A stretch of DNA of 42,392 nt from Mycobacterium sp. (GTDB lineage Bacteria; Actinomycetota; Actinomycetes; Mycobacteriales; Mycobacteriaceae), in contig NZ_VYIK01000030.1 in assembly GCF_008709575.1 (NCBI RefSeq), forward strand, positions 1-42,392, given 5' to 3'. Below the pieces are notes generated by a model. The model was not told the origin of the DNA and made no database searches. It worked only from the letters and a program-made list of their open reading frames with translations. Within the stretch, counting starts at the first letter, position 1; each line of letters starts with the position of its first letter. The translations under genes and the position numbers were made by a program. Positions 17,581 through 26,399 of this stretch are shown one piece after another.

Positions 17581-18223
17581 CGAGCGGTTTGATGAGCGCA
17601 TGTCGGATTGGGCGTCGGACTCCGGCGGCCCGTCGGACGTGTCCGCGCTGGCCCGCAGTGATCGCCTGCTCGACGCGCTGGCGAGCGGTGCGCCGCTCGA
17701 GTCGTTGGACGCGGGCGAACCCGGCGACCGGGAGCTGGCCGCGCTGCTGGCCGACTGGCGCGACGAGTGCCGGCGGGCGCCGGTCGGCGACCTGGTTTCC
17801 GAGCAGGAGGCGATCGCGGCGCTGCACGCCGGCCGGGTGGCCGGCCGGCGCAGCCCCCGGGGCTTGGCGCTGGCCGGTTCGGTGGCCGCATCCGTGCTGG
17901 CGCTCGGCGGGTTCGGCGCGCTGGTGGGTGGCGCCGAGCCCGGCGACCCGCTCTACGGCGTCCACACGGCGCTGTTCGGTGAGCCGCCGACGGTGCACGA
18001 CGACCGCATCGTGCTGACCGCCAAGACCGAGTTGGAGCAGGTCCAGCACATGATTAACCAAGGTCGGTGGGATGAGGCCCAGCGCAAGCTGGTGGCCGTC
18101 GGCAACAACGTGCAAGCCGTCAACGACCAGGGGCGCAGGCGGGAGCTGATCGACCGGGTCAACCGGCTGCACGCCAAGGTGGTCACCCGCGACCCCAACG
18201 CGTCGGTATCAGGCATCGGCTGA
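17573..18223 (+). CDS. rsdA: anti-sigma-D factor RsdA, C-terminally short
   Basis: RsdA is a membrane anti-sigma factor that holds SigD inactive until it is proteolysed. The N-terminal sigma-binding motif reads DVSALARSDRLLDALASG (about residues 22-39). One membrane helix follows (about 97-120, LALAGSVAASVLALGGFGALVGG), then an extracytoplasmic part GDPLYGVHTALFGEPPTVHDDRIVLTAK...RVNRLHAKVVTRDPNAS. The protein ends four residues later (216 aa). M. tuberculosis Rv3413c is recalled as 299 aa, with a Pro/Ser/Thr-rich tail after this point; that tail is absent here, and an A+T-rich island starts directly after the stop. ATG 17573 is preferred over TTG 17552. Confidence 0.88.
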   Translation: MFDERFDERMSDWASDSGGPSDVSALARSDRLLDALASGAPLESLDAGEPGDRELAALLADWRDECRRAPVGDLVSEQEAIAALHAGRVAGRRSPRGLALAGSVAASVLALGGFGALVGGAEPGDPLYGVHTALFGEPPTVHDDRIVLTAKTELEQVQHMINQGRWDEAQRKLVAVGNNVQAVNDQGRRRELIDRVNRLHAKVVTRDPNASVSGIG

Positions 18224-18358
18224 CCACGCCAGCACTTAGATTAGAGCGAACGAGACGACTCAGGAACCCGTCGACTGTTGGTTATCTCGAGTTTGCGGTA
18301 CTCGACTGCGGACTTTGGGGAGCCAGTCTCTAAGTGGCGTTGTTCGTTCACCGCTCGG

Positions 18359-18374
18359 TGTGATTCAGATCACG
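18359..18374 (+). promoter_or_regulatory. CRP/Cmr-type cAMP receptor site
   Basis: TGTGA-TTCAGA-TCACG differs from the actinobacterial CRP consensus TGTGA-N6-TCACA only at the last base; GTGAT/ATCAC forms a perfect inverted repeat. It directly abuts TTGACC (18375-18380), a -35-like hexamer, where a CRP protein could act on the promoter of the island's first gene. Confidence 0.6.
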
Positions 18375-18413
18375 TTGACCGGGGGGGGGGCATAGCGATT
18401 AAGAATCCCCACC
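18375..18413 (+). promoter_or_regulatory. candidate promoter with G10 tract in the spacer
   Basis: TTGACC (18375-18380) is followed at once by ten G residues (18381-18390) and, further on, by A+T-rich TTAAGAAT (18399-18406). AAGAAT as a -10 would be 20 bp from the -35; loss of two or three Gs would bring it to 17-18 bp. The GTG at 18414 lies about where transcription would start, so the first gene may be leaderless. The promoter assignment is inference; the G-run itself is plain in the sequence. Confidence 0.4.
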
Positions 18414-18788
18414 GTGATCTTCAGAAATTCTCAGCGCGGACTCAGCAATTGCCGGCTCGATCATCGTGCGGCGACGCGTCCTGATCGGTTGCCGATAGGT
18501 GTGCTGCAGCGGAAGGGAGGTGTGGCTGCGACGCTTGTCGCCCTGGGGTTGACGGGTACGTGTCTAGTTGGCGCGCCTGCTCACGCCGATCCCGATCTTC
18601 TCGACGCCGCCTCCAGTGCCGCAAACGGAACTGTCCTTTTATTTGACGAGCTTGGAGAGCAGCTCAATGTTAATTTCGACAATACTATAGCATTTCTTGA
18701 TTTCTTCCAGCCAGAAATTCAGGATGGAAATGATATTGCGACTTGGGTTTGGAATGGGGTTGTAGAACTTTGCAACCTCGTCTGTTAG
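18414..18788 (+). CDS. island gene 1: small predicted secreted protein (124 aa)
   Basis: No family is recognised. A long N-terminal region is followed by a hydrophobic core (GVAATLVALGLTGTCLVG) and an AHA cleavage site near residue 58. The mature part is only about 66 residues: helical, acidic, with the motif LLFDELGEQL...AFLDFF, and a C-terminus ELCNLVC carrying two cysteines. The DELG/AF/F pattern also occurs at the start of the mature third island protein. The start is uncertain: GTG 18414 follows the candidate promoter and gives a leader of similar length to the other two; GTG 18501 (LQRKGG...) would give a conventional signal peptide. It may be a shortened member of the same family as island gene 3. 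Confidence 0.6.
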   Translation: MIFRNSQRGLSNCRLDHRAATRPDRLPIGVLQRKGGVAATLVALGLTGTCLVGAPAHADPDLLDAASSAANGTVLLFDELGEQLNVNFDNTIAFLDFFQPEIQDGNDIATWVWNGVVELCNLVC

Positions 18789-18903
18789 TATTCCGCGCCG
18801 TTAATTCGCTACATCATTGTAATGGATGAGTGCCGGCGGTCTAGGTGTCGTTTCTGCGATCTACTCTTACCGCATTTTAGATAAGGGAAGGATTGGCCAG
18901 ATA

Positions 18904-19527
18904 ATGGTGAACTGTCACTTTTGGAGATCTTCGAAGACTCTCGTTATAGTTAAATCTTTCGACTCGACCGGAGGGCCATGGCGCACGATTTTTAGCTGGC
19001 TGAACGGTGTCAGTGTCAGTTTCGGTTTCGCGGTGGCCGCGTTTGTTGCTTCAACAATTATCGGTACCGTTTCCCCGCCGCCAGCGCGAGCCGACGACGC
19101 GGATGCGAGTCAGCTAGTAGCCCAAGGATTGACATTTATCGATGATGCTATTTCTGACGTCGAACTCGCGCAAAGTAACATTGCACACCCACCCCCTAAC
19201 TCAATAGCTGATTACTTAGCGTCGCCTCTGCAAGCGCAGCTTACGTTTGAACAAACTGTCCAACAATTTTTGGAGACGATTCCGCAGTCGGTATTGGCGG
19301 GTAATGAAAACAATTCGGCTCTAGTTGGTCCTCTTGAGTCGCTAGACGGAGCGATTTACATTTTATCGGAAGATATGAGTTCCCTGGCCGCTGATCTAGT
19401 AGACGGTGGACAGCCTCTCTCGGTCGCTTGGGACAGTGCGGCAGAGGCCGCGAATAACGCGGCGGTCGAAGTAAATCAGTCAGTGGTGCAGGCTTCTGTC
19501 AGCCTTTTGGAATTGTATCCGTTCTGA
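18904..19527 (+). CDS. island gene 2: predicted secreted protein (207 aa)
   Basis: The family is not recognised. After an unusually long N-terminus comes a hydrophobic stretch (VSFGFAVAAFVASTIIGTV, about residues 37-56) and a PPPARA cleavage site near residue 63. The mature 144 residues are acidic, Ala/Ser/Gln-rich and predicted helical, without cysteines, ending in the hydrophobic LLELYPF. ATG 18904 is preferred because GGGAAGGA (18885-18892) lies upstream; ATG 18826, in frame, would add 26 residues and has no visible ribosome site. It lies 115 bp after gene 1 and 38 bp before gene 3, with the same base-composition shift. Confidence 0.65.
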   Translation: MVNCHFWRSSKTLVIVKSFDSTGGPWRTIFSWLNGVSVSFGFAVAAFVASTIIGTVSPPPARADDADASQLVAQGLTFIDDAISDVELAQSNIAHPPPNSIADYLASPLQAQLTFEQTVQQFLETIPQSVLAGNENNSALVGPLESLDGAIYILSEDMSSLAADLVDGGQPLSVAWDSAAEAANNAAVEVNQSVVQASVSLLELYPF

Positions 19528-19565
19528 TAGATTACGGCGTAGCCCCATCGACGTAGGAGCATTTA

Positions 19566-20354
19566 ATGATGCTAGTAGTGAAACGTAATATGTCTTCTTG
19601 TGCCAGATTGTTGCTCAAAAAATTTCACTGGACGGTGGTGCCGATGCCGAAGACGCACGCCAACGCCGTCTTCCGGCGCTCGACCGGCTGGCTAGTGTGC
19701 GTCGGAGGGATGACTGCGGCTTCGGTTGTCGGAAGCGTAGCCACCTCGCATGCCGCCCCGGGAGTCGACGTCGACCCGGCCGGGAGCGCAGGCGCTGCGG
19801 ATGTCGGCTGGACGCTGATCGCCGATGAGCTTGGCGACTCAACCAAAGTTATCGGCGCCGACATCGGTGCCTTCACTGCATATTTCGGGAGTCAGATCGC
19901 AACCGCTATCGATGAAATCAGTGTTTTGACCGCGCCAAGCTCTCTTCCGGGAAATGAACTCGACGCCGCTAGCACCAACTTGCAACAGGGTGCAGACGCA
20001 CTGGCGCCGTTGACCAGTAACTCCGACGGCGGCGACTTCGCCGGAAGCCAAGGCGGACAGTTGGAGGCTTACTTGCCCTCGGTTACCATGTTGCAAACGG
20101 CAGAGAACGCTATTTCGTCTCACAGTGGCCTTTTGTCCGTCCCGATCGATCAGCTGATTTTCAACCCACTCGACCAAGCATGGGTCGGCGCCAGTGAGAC
20201 CGAACTCGAAGCTGCGCAGGCATTAGCGGCTGCAATCGCGAGCGGTTCAGGAGTGAACGCGGATGAAATCGGTTCGTTCACTGCGGCCGACCTCGAAATG
20301 GATGTCCTTCGACTCCTTGCCGTTCCTATTGACTATCTTGGCGCACTATTCTGA
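19566..20354 (+). CDS. island gene 3: predicted secreted protein (262 aa)
   Basis: A good ribosome site AGGAG (19555-19559) sits 6 bases before ATG 19566, which supports the long leader: two basic regions (VVKRNMSSCARLLLKK and KTHANAVFRRST), then a hydrophobic core (WLVCVGGMTAASVVGSVA) and a SHA site near residue 63. The mature part (about 199 aa) is acidic, with predicted amphipathic helices (WTLIADELGDSTKVIGADIGAF; ETELEAAQALAAAIASGSG) and a hydrophobic end PIDYLGALF. It has no cysteine and no known catalytic motif. Resemblance to island gene 1 around DELG suggests the two are related. Function is unknown; cell-envelope location or export is inferred from the leader. Confidence 0.7.
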   Translation: MMLVVKRNMSSCARLLLKKFHWTVVPMPKTHANAVFRRSTGWLVCVGGMTAASVVGSVATSHAAPGVDVDPAGSAGAADVGWTLIADELGDSTKVIGADIGAFTAYFGSQIATAIDEISVLTAPSSLPGNELDAASTNLQQGADALAPLTSNSDGGDFAGSQGGQLEAYLPSVTMLQTAENAISSHSGLLSVPIDQLIFNPLDQAWVGASETELEAAQALAAAIASGSGVNADEIGSFTAADLEMDVLRLLAVPIDYLGALF

Positions 20355-20454
20355 AATCCGGATCGTCACTGCCGGATCGAATTCCGGAGCAGGGGTGAGG
20401 GTTTGGTCGTCGACACACCACTGATCTGGTCCTTGGCCTTCGCCGGAGCCAGAC
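20355..20454. other. right flank of the island
   Basis: The 100 bp between island gene 3 and the convergent DUF5319 gene holds two CCGGATCG copies (20358-20365 and 20372-20379). There is no obvious terminator. One plus frame reads a short Pro-rich run (GPWPSPEP) that could be a relic of the missing RsdA tail; this is speculative. Confidence 0.3.
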
Positions 20455-20868
20455 TTAGCCGCGGCCGTGGAATCTTTCGGTGTCCGAGGTGGCCTCATCG
20501 AGTGACGCGTCGGCGTATCCCCGGCAGTAATCCCAGGTGACGTAGGCGTCTGGCTCGGGGTCGTAGGCCGGTTCGTGTGGCCGCACAGTGCCGTCGACCA
20601 GCAGCTGCAGCAGGTTGGCGCGCAACATGTCCCAGTCGTGGTAGTGATCCTGCTGGCAGTCGTCGCAGCACACCACCAGACCGCGAATACCCTTGTGCGC
20701 CAGCAGGGCCTCGTAGACCGCCAGGTCCGCCAGGTCGGCCTCGACGGCCATCCGCTCTTGCGGATCCAGCGGCTGACCGGGCTCAACGTCGTCCAGCGCC
20801 GCCGACGGGTCACAGGGGTCGTCGGCAAAAGGATCGGGTGGCAAACCCGGTGGGAGGTAGTCGCGCAC
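20455..20868 (-). CDS. DUF5319 protein (Rv3412-like)
   Basis: The 137-residue protein has a Pro/Asp-rich N-terminus (MRDYLPPGLPPDPFADDP) and a compact C-terminal domain with LVVCCDDCQQDHYHDWDML. The close Cys/Cys/Cys/His/His spacing suggests a metal, probably zinc, site. DAYVTWDYCRGYADA completes the domain. It is conserved in actinobacteria next to guaB2, and its function is unknown. It points away from guaB2 with 134 bp between starts and converges on the island. Length and position match Rv3412 (136 aa). Confidence 0.85.
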   Translation of the reverse strand: MRDYLPPGLPPDPFADDPCDPSAALDDVEPGQPLDPQERMAVEADLADLAVYEALLAHKGIRGLVVCCDDCQQDHYHDWDMLRANLLQLLVDGTVRPHEPAYDPEPDAYVTWDYCRGYADASLDEATSDTERFHGRG

Positions 20869-20909
20869 GTCTCCACATTACGCCAGCGGCGCGGTCCTCG
20901 GCCCGGTAG

Positions 20910-22577
<1,668 letters not shown>

Positions 22578-22588
22578 ACGGGTCATCG

Positions 22589-23737
22589 ATGCGGGACATG
22601 GTCGAGATCGGGATGGGTCGCACGGCGCGGCGCACCTACGAGCTCGCCGACGTCAACATCGTGCCCTCACGGCGCACCCGCTCGTCTAAAGACGTGTCGA
22701 CGAACTGGCAGCTCGACGCCTACCGCTTCGAGATCCCCGTCATCACGCACCCGACCGATGCGCTGGTGTCCCCGGAATTCGCGATCGAACTCGGCCGGCT
22801 GGGCGGGCTCGGGGTGCTCAACGGGGAAGGGCTGATCGGCCGGCATGCCGACGTGCCCGCCAAGATCGCCCAGGTCCTGGAAGCGGCCGCCAAAGAACCC
22901 GAACCCTCGGCGGCGATTCGGCTGCTGCAGCAGTTGCACGCCGCGCCGCTGGATCCCGACCTGCTGGGCGCCGCGGTCGCCCAGATTCGGGAGGCCGGGG
23001 TGACCACGGCGGTGCGGGTCAGCCCGCAAAACGCCCGGGCGCTCACGCCGGTGTTGGTGGCCGCCGGCATCGACCTGCTGGTCATCCAGGGCACGATCAT
23101 CTCCGCCGAGCGGGTCGCCCAGGATCGGGAGGGGTCCGGCGAACCGCTGAATTTGAAGACGTTCATCTCCGAGCTCGACGTGCCGGTGGTAGCCGGCGGC
23201 GTGCTCGACCACCGCACCGCCTTGCATCTGATGCGCACCGGGGCCGCGGGCGTCATCGTCGGCTACGGCTCGACGCACGGAGTGACCACCAGCGACGAGG
23301 TGCTGGGCATCAGCGTGCCGATGGCCACCGCGATCGCCGACGCGGCCGCGGCCCGGCGGGAATATCTCGACGAGACCGGCGGTCGTTACGTGCACGTGCT
23401 GGCCGACGGGGACATCCACACGTCCGGTGATCTGGCCAAGGCCATTGCCTGCGGTGCCGACGCGGTGATGCTGGGCACGCCGCTGGCCGCGGCCGCCGAA
23501 GCGCTGGGCGACGGGTGGTTCTGGCCGGCGGCCGCCGCGCACCCGTCGCTGCCGCGTGGTGCGTTGCTGCACATCGCCGTCGGTGAACGGGCGCCGCTGC
23601 GTCAGGTGCTGAACGGCCCGTCCGACGACCCGTTCGGATCGCTGAACCTTGTCGGCGGCCTGCGCAGGTCGATGGCCAAGGCCGGCTACTGCGACCTCAA
23701 GGAATTTCAGAAGGTCGGGCTGACCGTCGGGTGCTGA
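22589..23737 (+). CDS. guaB3: IMP dehydrogenase-like protein GuaB3
   Basis: This TIM-barrel relative of IMPDH lacks the CBS domains: VEIGMGRTARRTYELADVNIVPSRRTRSS, then LGRLGGLGVLNGEGLIGRH, AGGVLDHRTALHLMRTGAAGVIVGYGST and ADGDIHTSGDLAKAIACGADAVMLG. M. tuberculosis GuaB3 had no detectable IMPDH activity in published work; related GuaB3 proteins act as GMP-reductase-like enzymes, so a salvage or balancing role is plausible. The gene follows guaB2 closely. Three starts are possible: GTG 22574 (overlapping the guaB2 stop), ATG 22589 and ATG 22598 (MVEIGMG, the start I recall for Rv3410c). Confidence 0.92.
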   Translation: MRDMVEIGMGRTARRTYELADVNIVPSRRTRSSKDVSTNWQLDAYRFEIPVITHPTDALVSPEFAIELGRLGGLGVLNGEGLIGRHADVPAKIAQVLEAAAKEPEPSAAIRLLQQLHAAPLDPDLLGAAVAQIREAGVTTAVRVSPQNARALTPVLVAAGIDLLVIQGTIISAERVAQDREGSGEPLNLKTFISELDVPVVAGGVLDHRTALHLMRTGAAGVIVGYGSTHGVTTSDEVLGISVPMATAIADAAAARREYLDETGGRYVHVLADGDIHTSGDLAKAIACGADAVMLGTPLAAAAEALGDGWFWPAAAAHPSLPRGALLHIAVGERAPLRQVLNGPSDDPFGSLNLVGGLRRSMAKAGYCDLKEFQKVGLTVGC

Positions 23738-23759
23738 CTGCTCGTCGTAAGCTAGATCG

Positions 23760-25496
23760 GTGCAACCGGATTACGACGTGCTGATCATCGGATCGGGGTT
23801 CGGCGGCAGCGTCACCGCGCTGCGACTGACCGAAAAGGGCTACCGCGTCGGTGTACTGGAGGCGGGCCGCCGCTACGCCGACCACGAGTTCGCCAAGAAC
23901 TCCTGGCATCTGCGCCAGTTCCTGTGGGCGCCGCGGCTGGGCTGCTACGGCATCCAACGGATTCATCTGCTCAACAACGTCATGGTGCTGGCCGGAGCGG
24001 GTGTCGGCGGCGGGTCGCTGAACTACGCCAACACGCTGTATGTGCCGCCCGAGCCGTTCTTCAACGACCCGCAGTGGCGCCGCATCACCGACTGGCGCGC
24101 CGAGTTGATGCCGCACTACCAGCAGGCACAGCGGATGCTGGGCGTAGTCAAAAACCCGACCTTCACCGACGCCGACCGCATCCTCAAAGAGGTCGCCGAG
24201 GACATGGGTGTCGCAGACACCTTCGTGGCGACTCCGGTCGGGGTGTTCTTCGGTCCCGACGCCACTTCGACGCCGGGCACAACCGTGCCGGATCCGTATT
24301 TCGGCGGGGCGGGACCGGCGCGGACCGGCTGCATCGAATGCGGCGAGTGCATGACCGGATGCCGCCACGGCGCCAAGAACACGCTGCTGAAGAATTATCT
24401 TTATCTTGCCGAATCGGCGGGCGCCCAGGTACATCCGATGACCACGGTGACCGGATTCGAACAGCGGCCCGACGGGCGGTGGGAGGTCCATACGGTTCGC
24501 ACCGGCAGCTGGGTACGTCGGCGGCGGCGCACCTACACCGCGGAGTACCTGGTGCTGGCGGCCGGCACCTACAACACCCAGAAACTGCTGTTCAAGATGC
24601 GTGACCGGGGCAAGTTGCCGGCACTGTCGGACAAGCTGGGGGTGTTGACCCGGACCAACTCCGAGTCGATCCTGGGCGCGGCCCGGTCGACGGTCAGCCC
24701 CGATCTCGACCTGACCCACGGGGTGGCGATCACGTCGTCGATCCATCCGACGCCGGACACCCACATCGAGCCGGTGCGCTACGGCAAGGGCTCCAACGCG
24801 ATGGGGCTGCTGCAGACCCTGATGACCGACGGCGCCGGCCCGCAGGGCACCGACGTGCCGCGGTGGAAACAGCTGCTGCAGCAAGCCCGGGCGAATCCGC
24901 GCGGCACCGTGCGGCTGCTCAACCCGCGGCAGTGGAGCGAACGCACGGTGATCGCGCTGGTGATGCAAAACCTGGACAACTCGATCACCACGTTCACCAA
25001 GCGCGGCCTCTTCGGTGTGCGCCGCTACAGCAGCAAGCAGGGGCACGGCCAGCCCAACCCGACCTGGATCCCGATCGGCAACGAGGTGACGCGGCGCATC
25101 GCCGCCAAGATCGACGGCGTGGCCGGCGGCACCTGGGGCGAGTTGTTCAACATTCCGCTGACCGCGCACTTCCTCGGGGGAGCGGTGATCGGCGAGAGCC
25201 CCGAGCACGGCGTCATCGACCCCTACCAGCGGGTGTACGGCTACCCGACGCTCATGGTGGCCGACGGGGCGGCGATCTCGGCGAACCTGGGCGTCAACCC
25301 GTCGCTGTCGATCACCGCGCAGGCGGAGCGGGCCGCATCGCTGTGGCCCAATAAAGGGCACGCGGATCTGCGGCCGCGCCAGGGTGAGCCGTATCGCCGG
25401 TTGGACCCGATCCCGCCGCTGCATCCGGTGGTGCCTGCCGGGGCGCCCGGCGCGCTGCGCTGGCCGCGCACCCCGCCGATCATTGCGGCGGGTTAG
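23760..25496 (+). CDS. choD: GMC-family oxidoreductase ChoD with a four-cysteine cluster
   Basis: This FAD-dependent GMC oxidoreductase of 578 residues is annotated as cholesterol oxidase in M. tuberculosis (Rv3409c, same length), although its role in sterol breakdown there is disputed. The FAD dinucleotide fold starts DVLIIGSGFGGSVTALRL; GAGVGGGSLNYANTLY and ANLGVNPSLSITAQAERAA are further FAD/GMC segments. An unusual feature is CIECGECMTGCRHGAKN with C191, C194, C197 and C201 (C-x2-C-x2-C-x3-C), a ferredoxin-like spacing. The start is GTG 23760, 22 bp after guaB3, so it may be cotranscribed with the gua genes. Confidence 0.92.
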   Translation: MQPDYDVLIIGSGFGGSVTALRLTEKGYRVGVLEAGRRYADHEFAKNSWHLRQFLWAPRLGCYGIQRIHLLNNVMVLAGAGVGGGSLNYANTLYVPPEPFFNDPQWRRITDWRAELMPHYQQAQRMLGVVKNPTFTDADRILKEVAEDMGVADTFVATPVGVFFGPDATSTPGTTVPDPYFGGAGPARTGCIECGECMTGCRHGAKNTLLKNYLYLAESAGAQVHPMTTVTGFEQRPDGRWEVHTVRTGSWVRRRRRTYTAEYLVLAAGTYNTQKLLFKMRDRGKLPALSDKLGVLTRTNSESILGAARSTVSPDLDLTHGVAITSSIHPTPDTHIEPVRYGKGSNAMGLLQTLMTDGAGPQGTDVPRWKQLLQQARANPRGTVRLLNPRQWSERTVIALVMQNLDNSITTFTKRGLFGVRRYSSKQGHGQPNPTWIPIGNEVTRRIAAKIDGVAGGTWGELFNIPLTAHFLGGAVIGESPEHGVIDPYQRVYGYPTLMVADGAAISANLGVNPSLSITAQAERAASLWPNKGHADLRPRQGEPYRRLDPIPPLHPVVPAGAPGALRWPRTPPIIAAG

Positions 25497-25544
25497 CGTC
25501 CCACGCCCTTGACCGGCGGTCGAGTTGGGTCCAGGGTCGGGGGT

Positions 25545-26399
25545 ATGAGCATCGATGACGATCCCGTCACGACGCTGGACGACCTCAAAACCGATCTGGC
25601 CGGCCGGTACAAGTGGACACCGAGCAGCGGCGCCGCCGTCGACCCCGCGCTCGTCGAGGCCGACATGGCCGTGCTCGACCGCGACGGCTACGTCATCTGG
25701 GAGAACCTGCTCAGCGCCGACGAGTGCCGGCAGATCCGCGACACCGTGCGCCCCTGGCTGGCGCACACCGGACGCAACTCGTTCGAGGGGCGGCGCACAC
25801 AGCGCGTCTACAGCGTGCTGAGCCGGACGCGGGTGTGCGACCGGTTGGTCGACCACCCGCGGGTGCTGGCGGCGCTCGACCGGCTGCTGATGCCCAACTA
25901 CCTGCTGTCAGCCTTGCAGGCCATCAACATCCAGCCTGGCGAGTCCGCGCAGCTGATTCACCACGACGACGGGTTCTACCCGATTCCACGGCCGCGGGCC
26001 CCGCTGGCCGCCGCGACGGTCTGGGCCGTCGACGACTTCACCGCCGACAACGGAGCCACCGTGCTTTACCCCGGCAGCCATCGCTGGGGTCGTCGCCGGC
26101 CCGGGCCCGACGACCCGTCCCTGCCCGCCGTCATGCCCGCCGGCTCGTGCGTGTTGTTCCTGGGCACCCTCTGGCACGGCGGCGGCGCCAACACGACCGA
26201 CCGCGCGCGCCTTGCCATCACCGCCCAATACTGCCAACCGTGGCTGCGACCGATGGAGGCCTTCACCCTCTCGATCTCGCGCGAGACCGCCCGCACAGTC
26301 TCCCCGGACATTCAGCGCATGATCGGCTACAGCATCCATCCGCCTTTCGTCGGCGCCGTCGACGGCCTGCACCCGCTGCGATTGCTGGACGAGCGTTAG
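25545..26399 (+). CDS. phytanoyl-CoA dioxygenase (PhyH)-family oxygenase
   Basis: This putative Fe(II)/2-oxoglutarate oxygenase has 284 residues. The double-stranded beta-helix has the metal motif in IHHDDGFYP (H139/D141 or H140/D142), [15 protein letters not shown], and the distal histidine in [21 protein letters not shown] (H211, with the following Arg for 2-oxoglutarate). The substrate is unknown; relatives such as Rv3633 act on undetermined compounds. ATG 25545 ([15 protein letters not shown]) follows a G-rich ribosome site; an upstream in-frame start at 25509 is less likely. Its stop overlaps the stop of the convergent sulfate-ester dioxygenase by 3 bases. Confidence 0.85.
   Translation: MSIDDDPVTTLDDLKTDLAGRYKWTPSSGAAVDPALVEADMAVLDRDGYVIWENLLSADECRQIRDTVRPWLAHTGRNSFEGRRTQRVYSVLSRTRVCDRLVDHPRVLAALDRLLMPNYLLSALQAINIQPGESAQLIHHDDGFYPIPRPRAPLAAATVWAVDDFTADNGATVLYPGSHRWGRRRPGPDDPSLPAVMPAGSCVLFLGTLWHGGGANTTDRARLAITAQYCQPWLRPMEAFTLSISRETARTVSPDIQRMIGYSIHPPFVGAVDGLHPLRLLDER

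Larger units (their letters stand above)
18224..20354. other. A+T-rich genomic island carrying three secreted-protein genes
   Basis: Base composition changes sharply after the rsdA stop: by hand count 18661-18720 has 20 G/C in 60 bases, against a far more G+C-rich background on both sides. Codons such as TTA, ATA and ATT, avoided in the neighbours, are common. The island holds three tandem plus-strand genes for predicted secreted proteins and ends at about the stop of the third, before the conserved DUF5319 gene. No integrase, transposase or clear flanking direct repeat is seen; an 8-bp CCGGATCG occurs twice just beyond the right end (20358-20365, 20372-20379). Horizontal acquisition is inferred. 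Confidence 0.7.

Noticed and set aside
18381..18390. G10 run as a mere assembly error
   Set aside because: It cannot be excluded from sequence alone, but its position between a TTGACC box and an A+T-rich stretch makes it worth keeping as a finding; read data would decide.
18278..18484. A 68-codon frame overlapping the first island gene and the G10 run
   Set aside because: It reads through the CRP-type site and G-run, lacks a ribosome site and any recognisable feature; the secreted-protein frame is preferred.
20358..20379. Two CCGGATCG copies as attachment-site or target-duplication repeats of the island
   Set aside because: Both copies lie on the same side of the island, and no matching copy was found at the left boundary.
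20398..20440. Pro-rich plus-strand reading (GPWPSPEP) as a remnant of the RsdA tail
   Set aside because: Too short and low-complexity to call without an alignment to an intact RsdA from a close relative.
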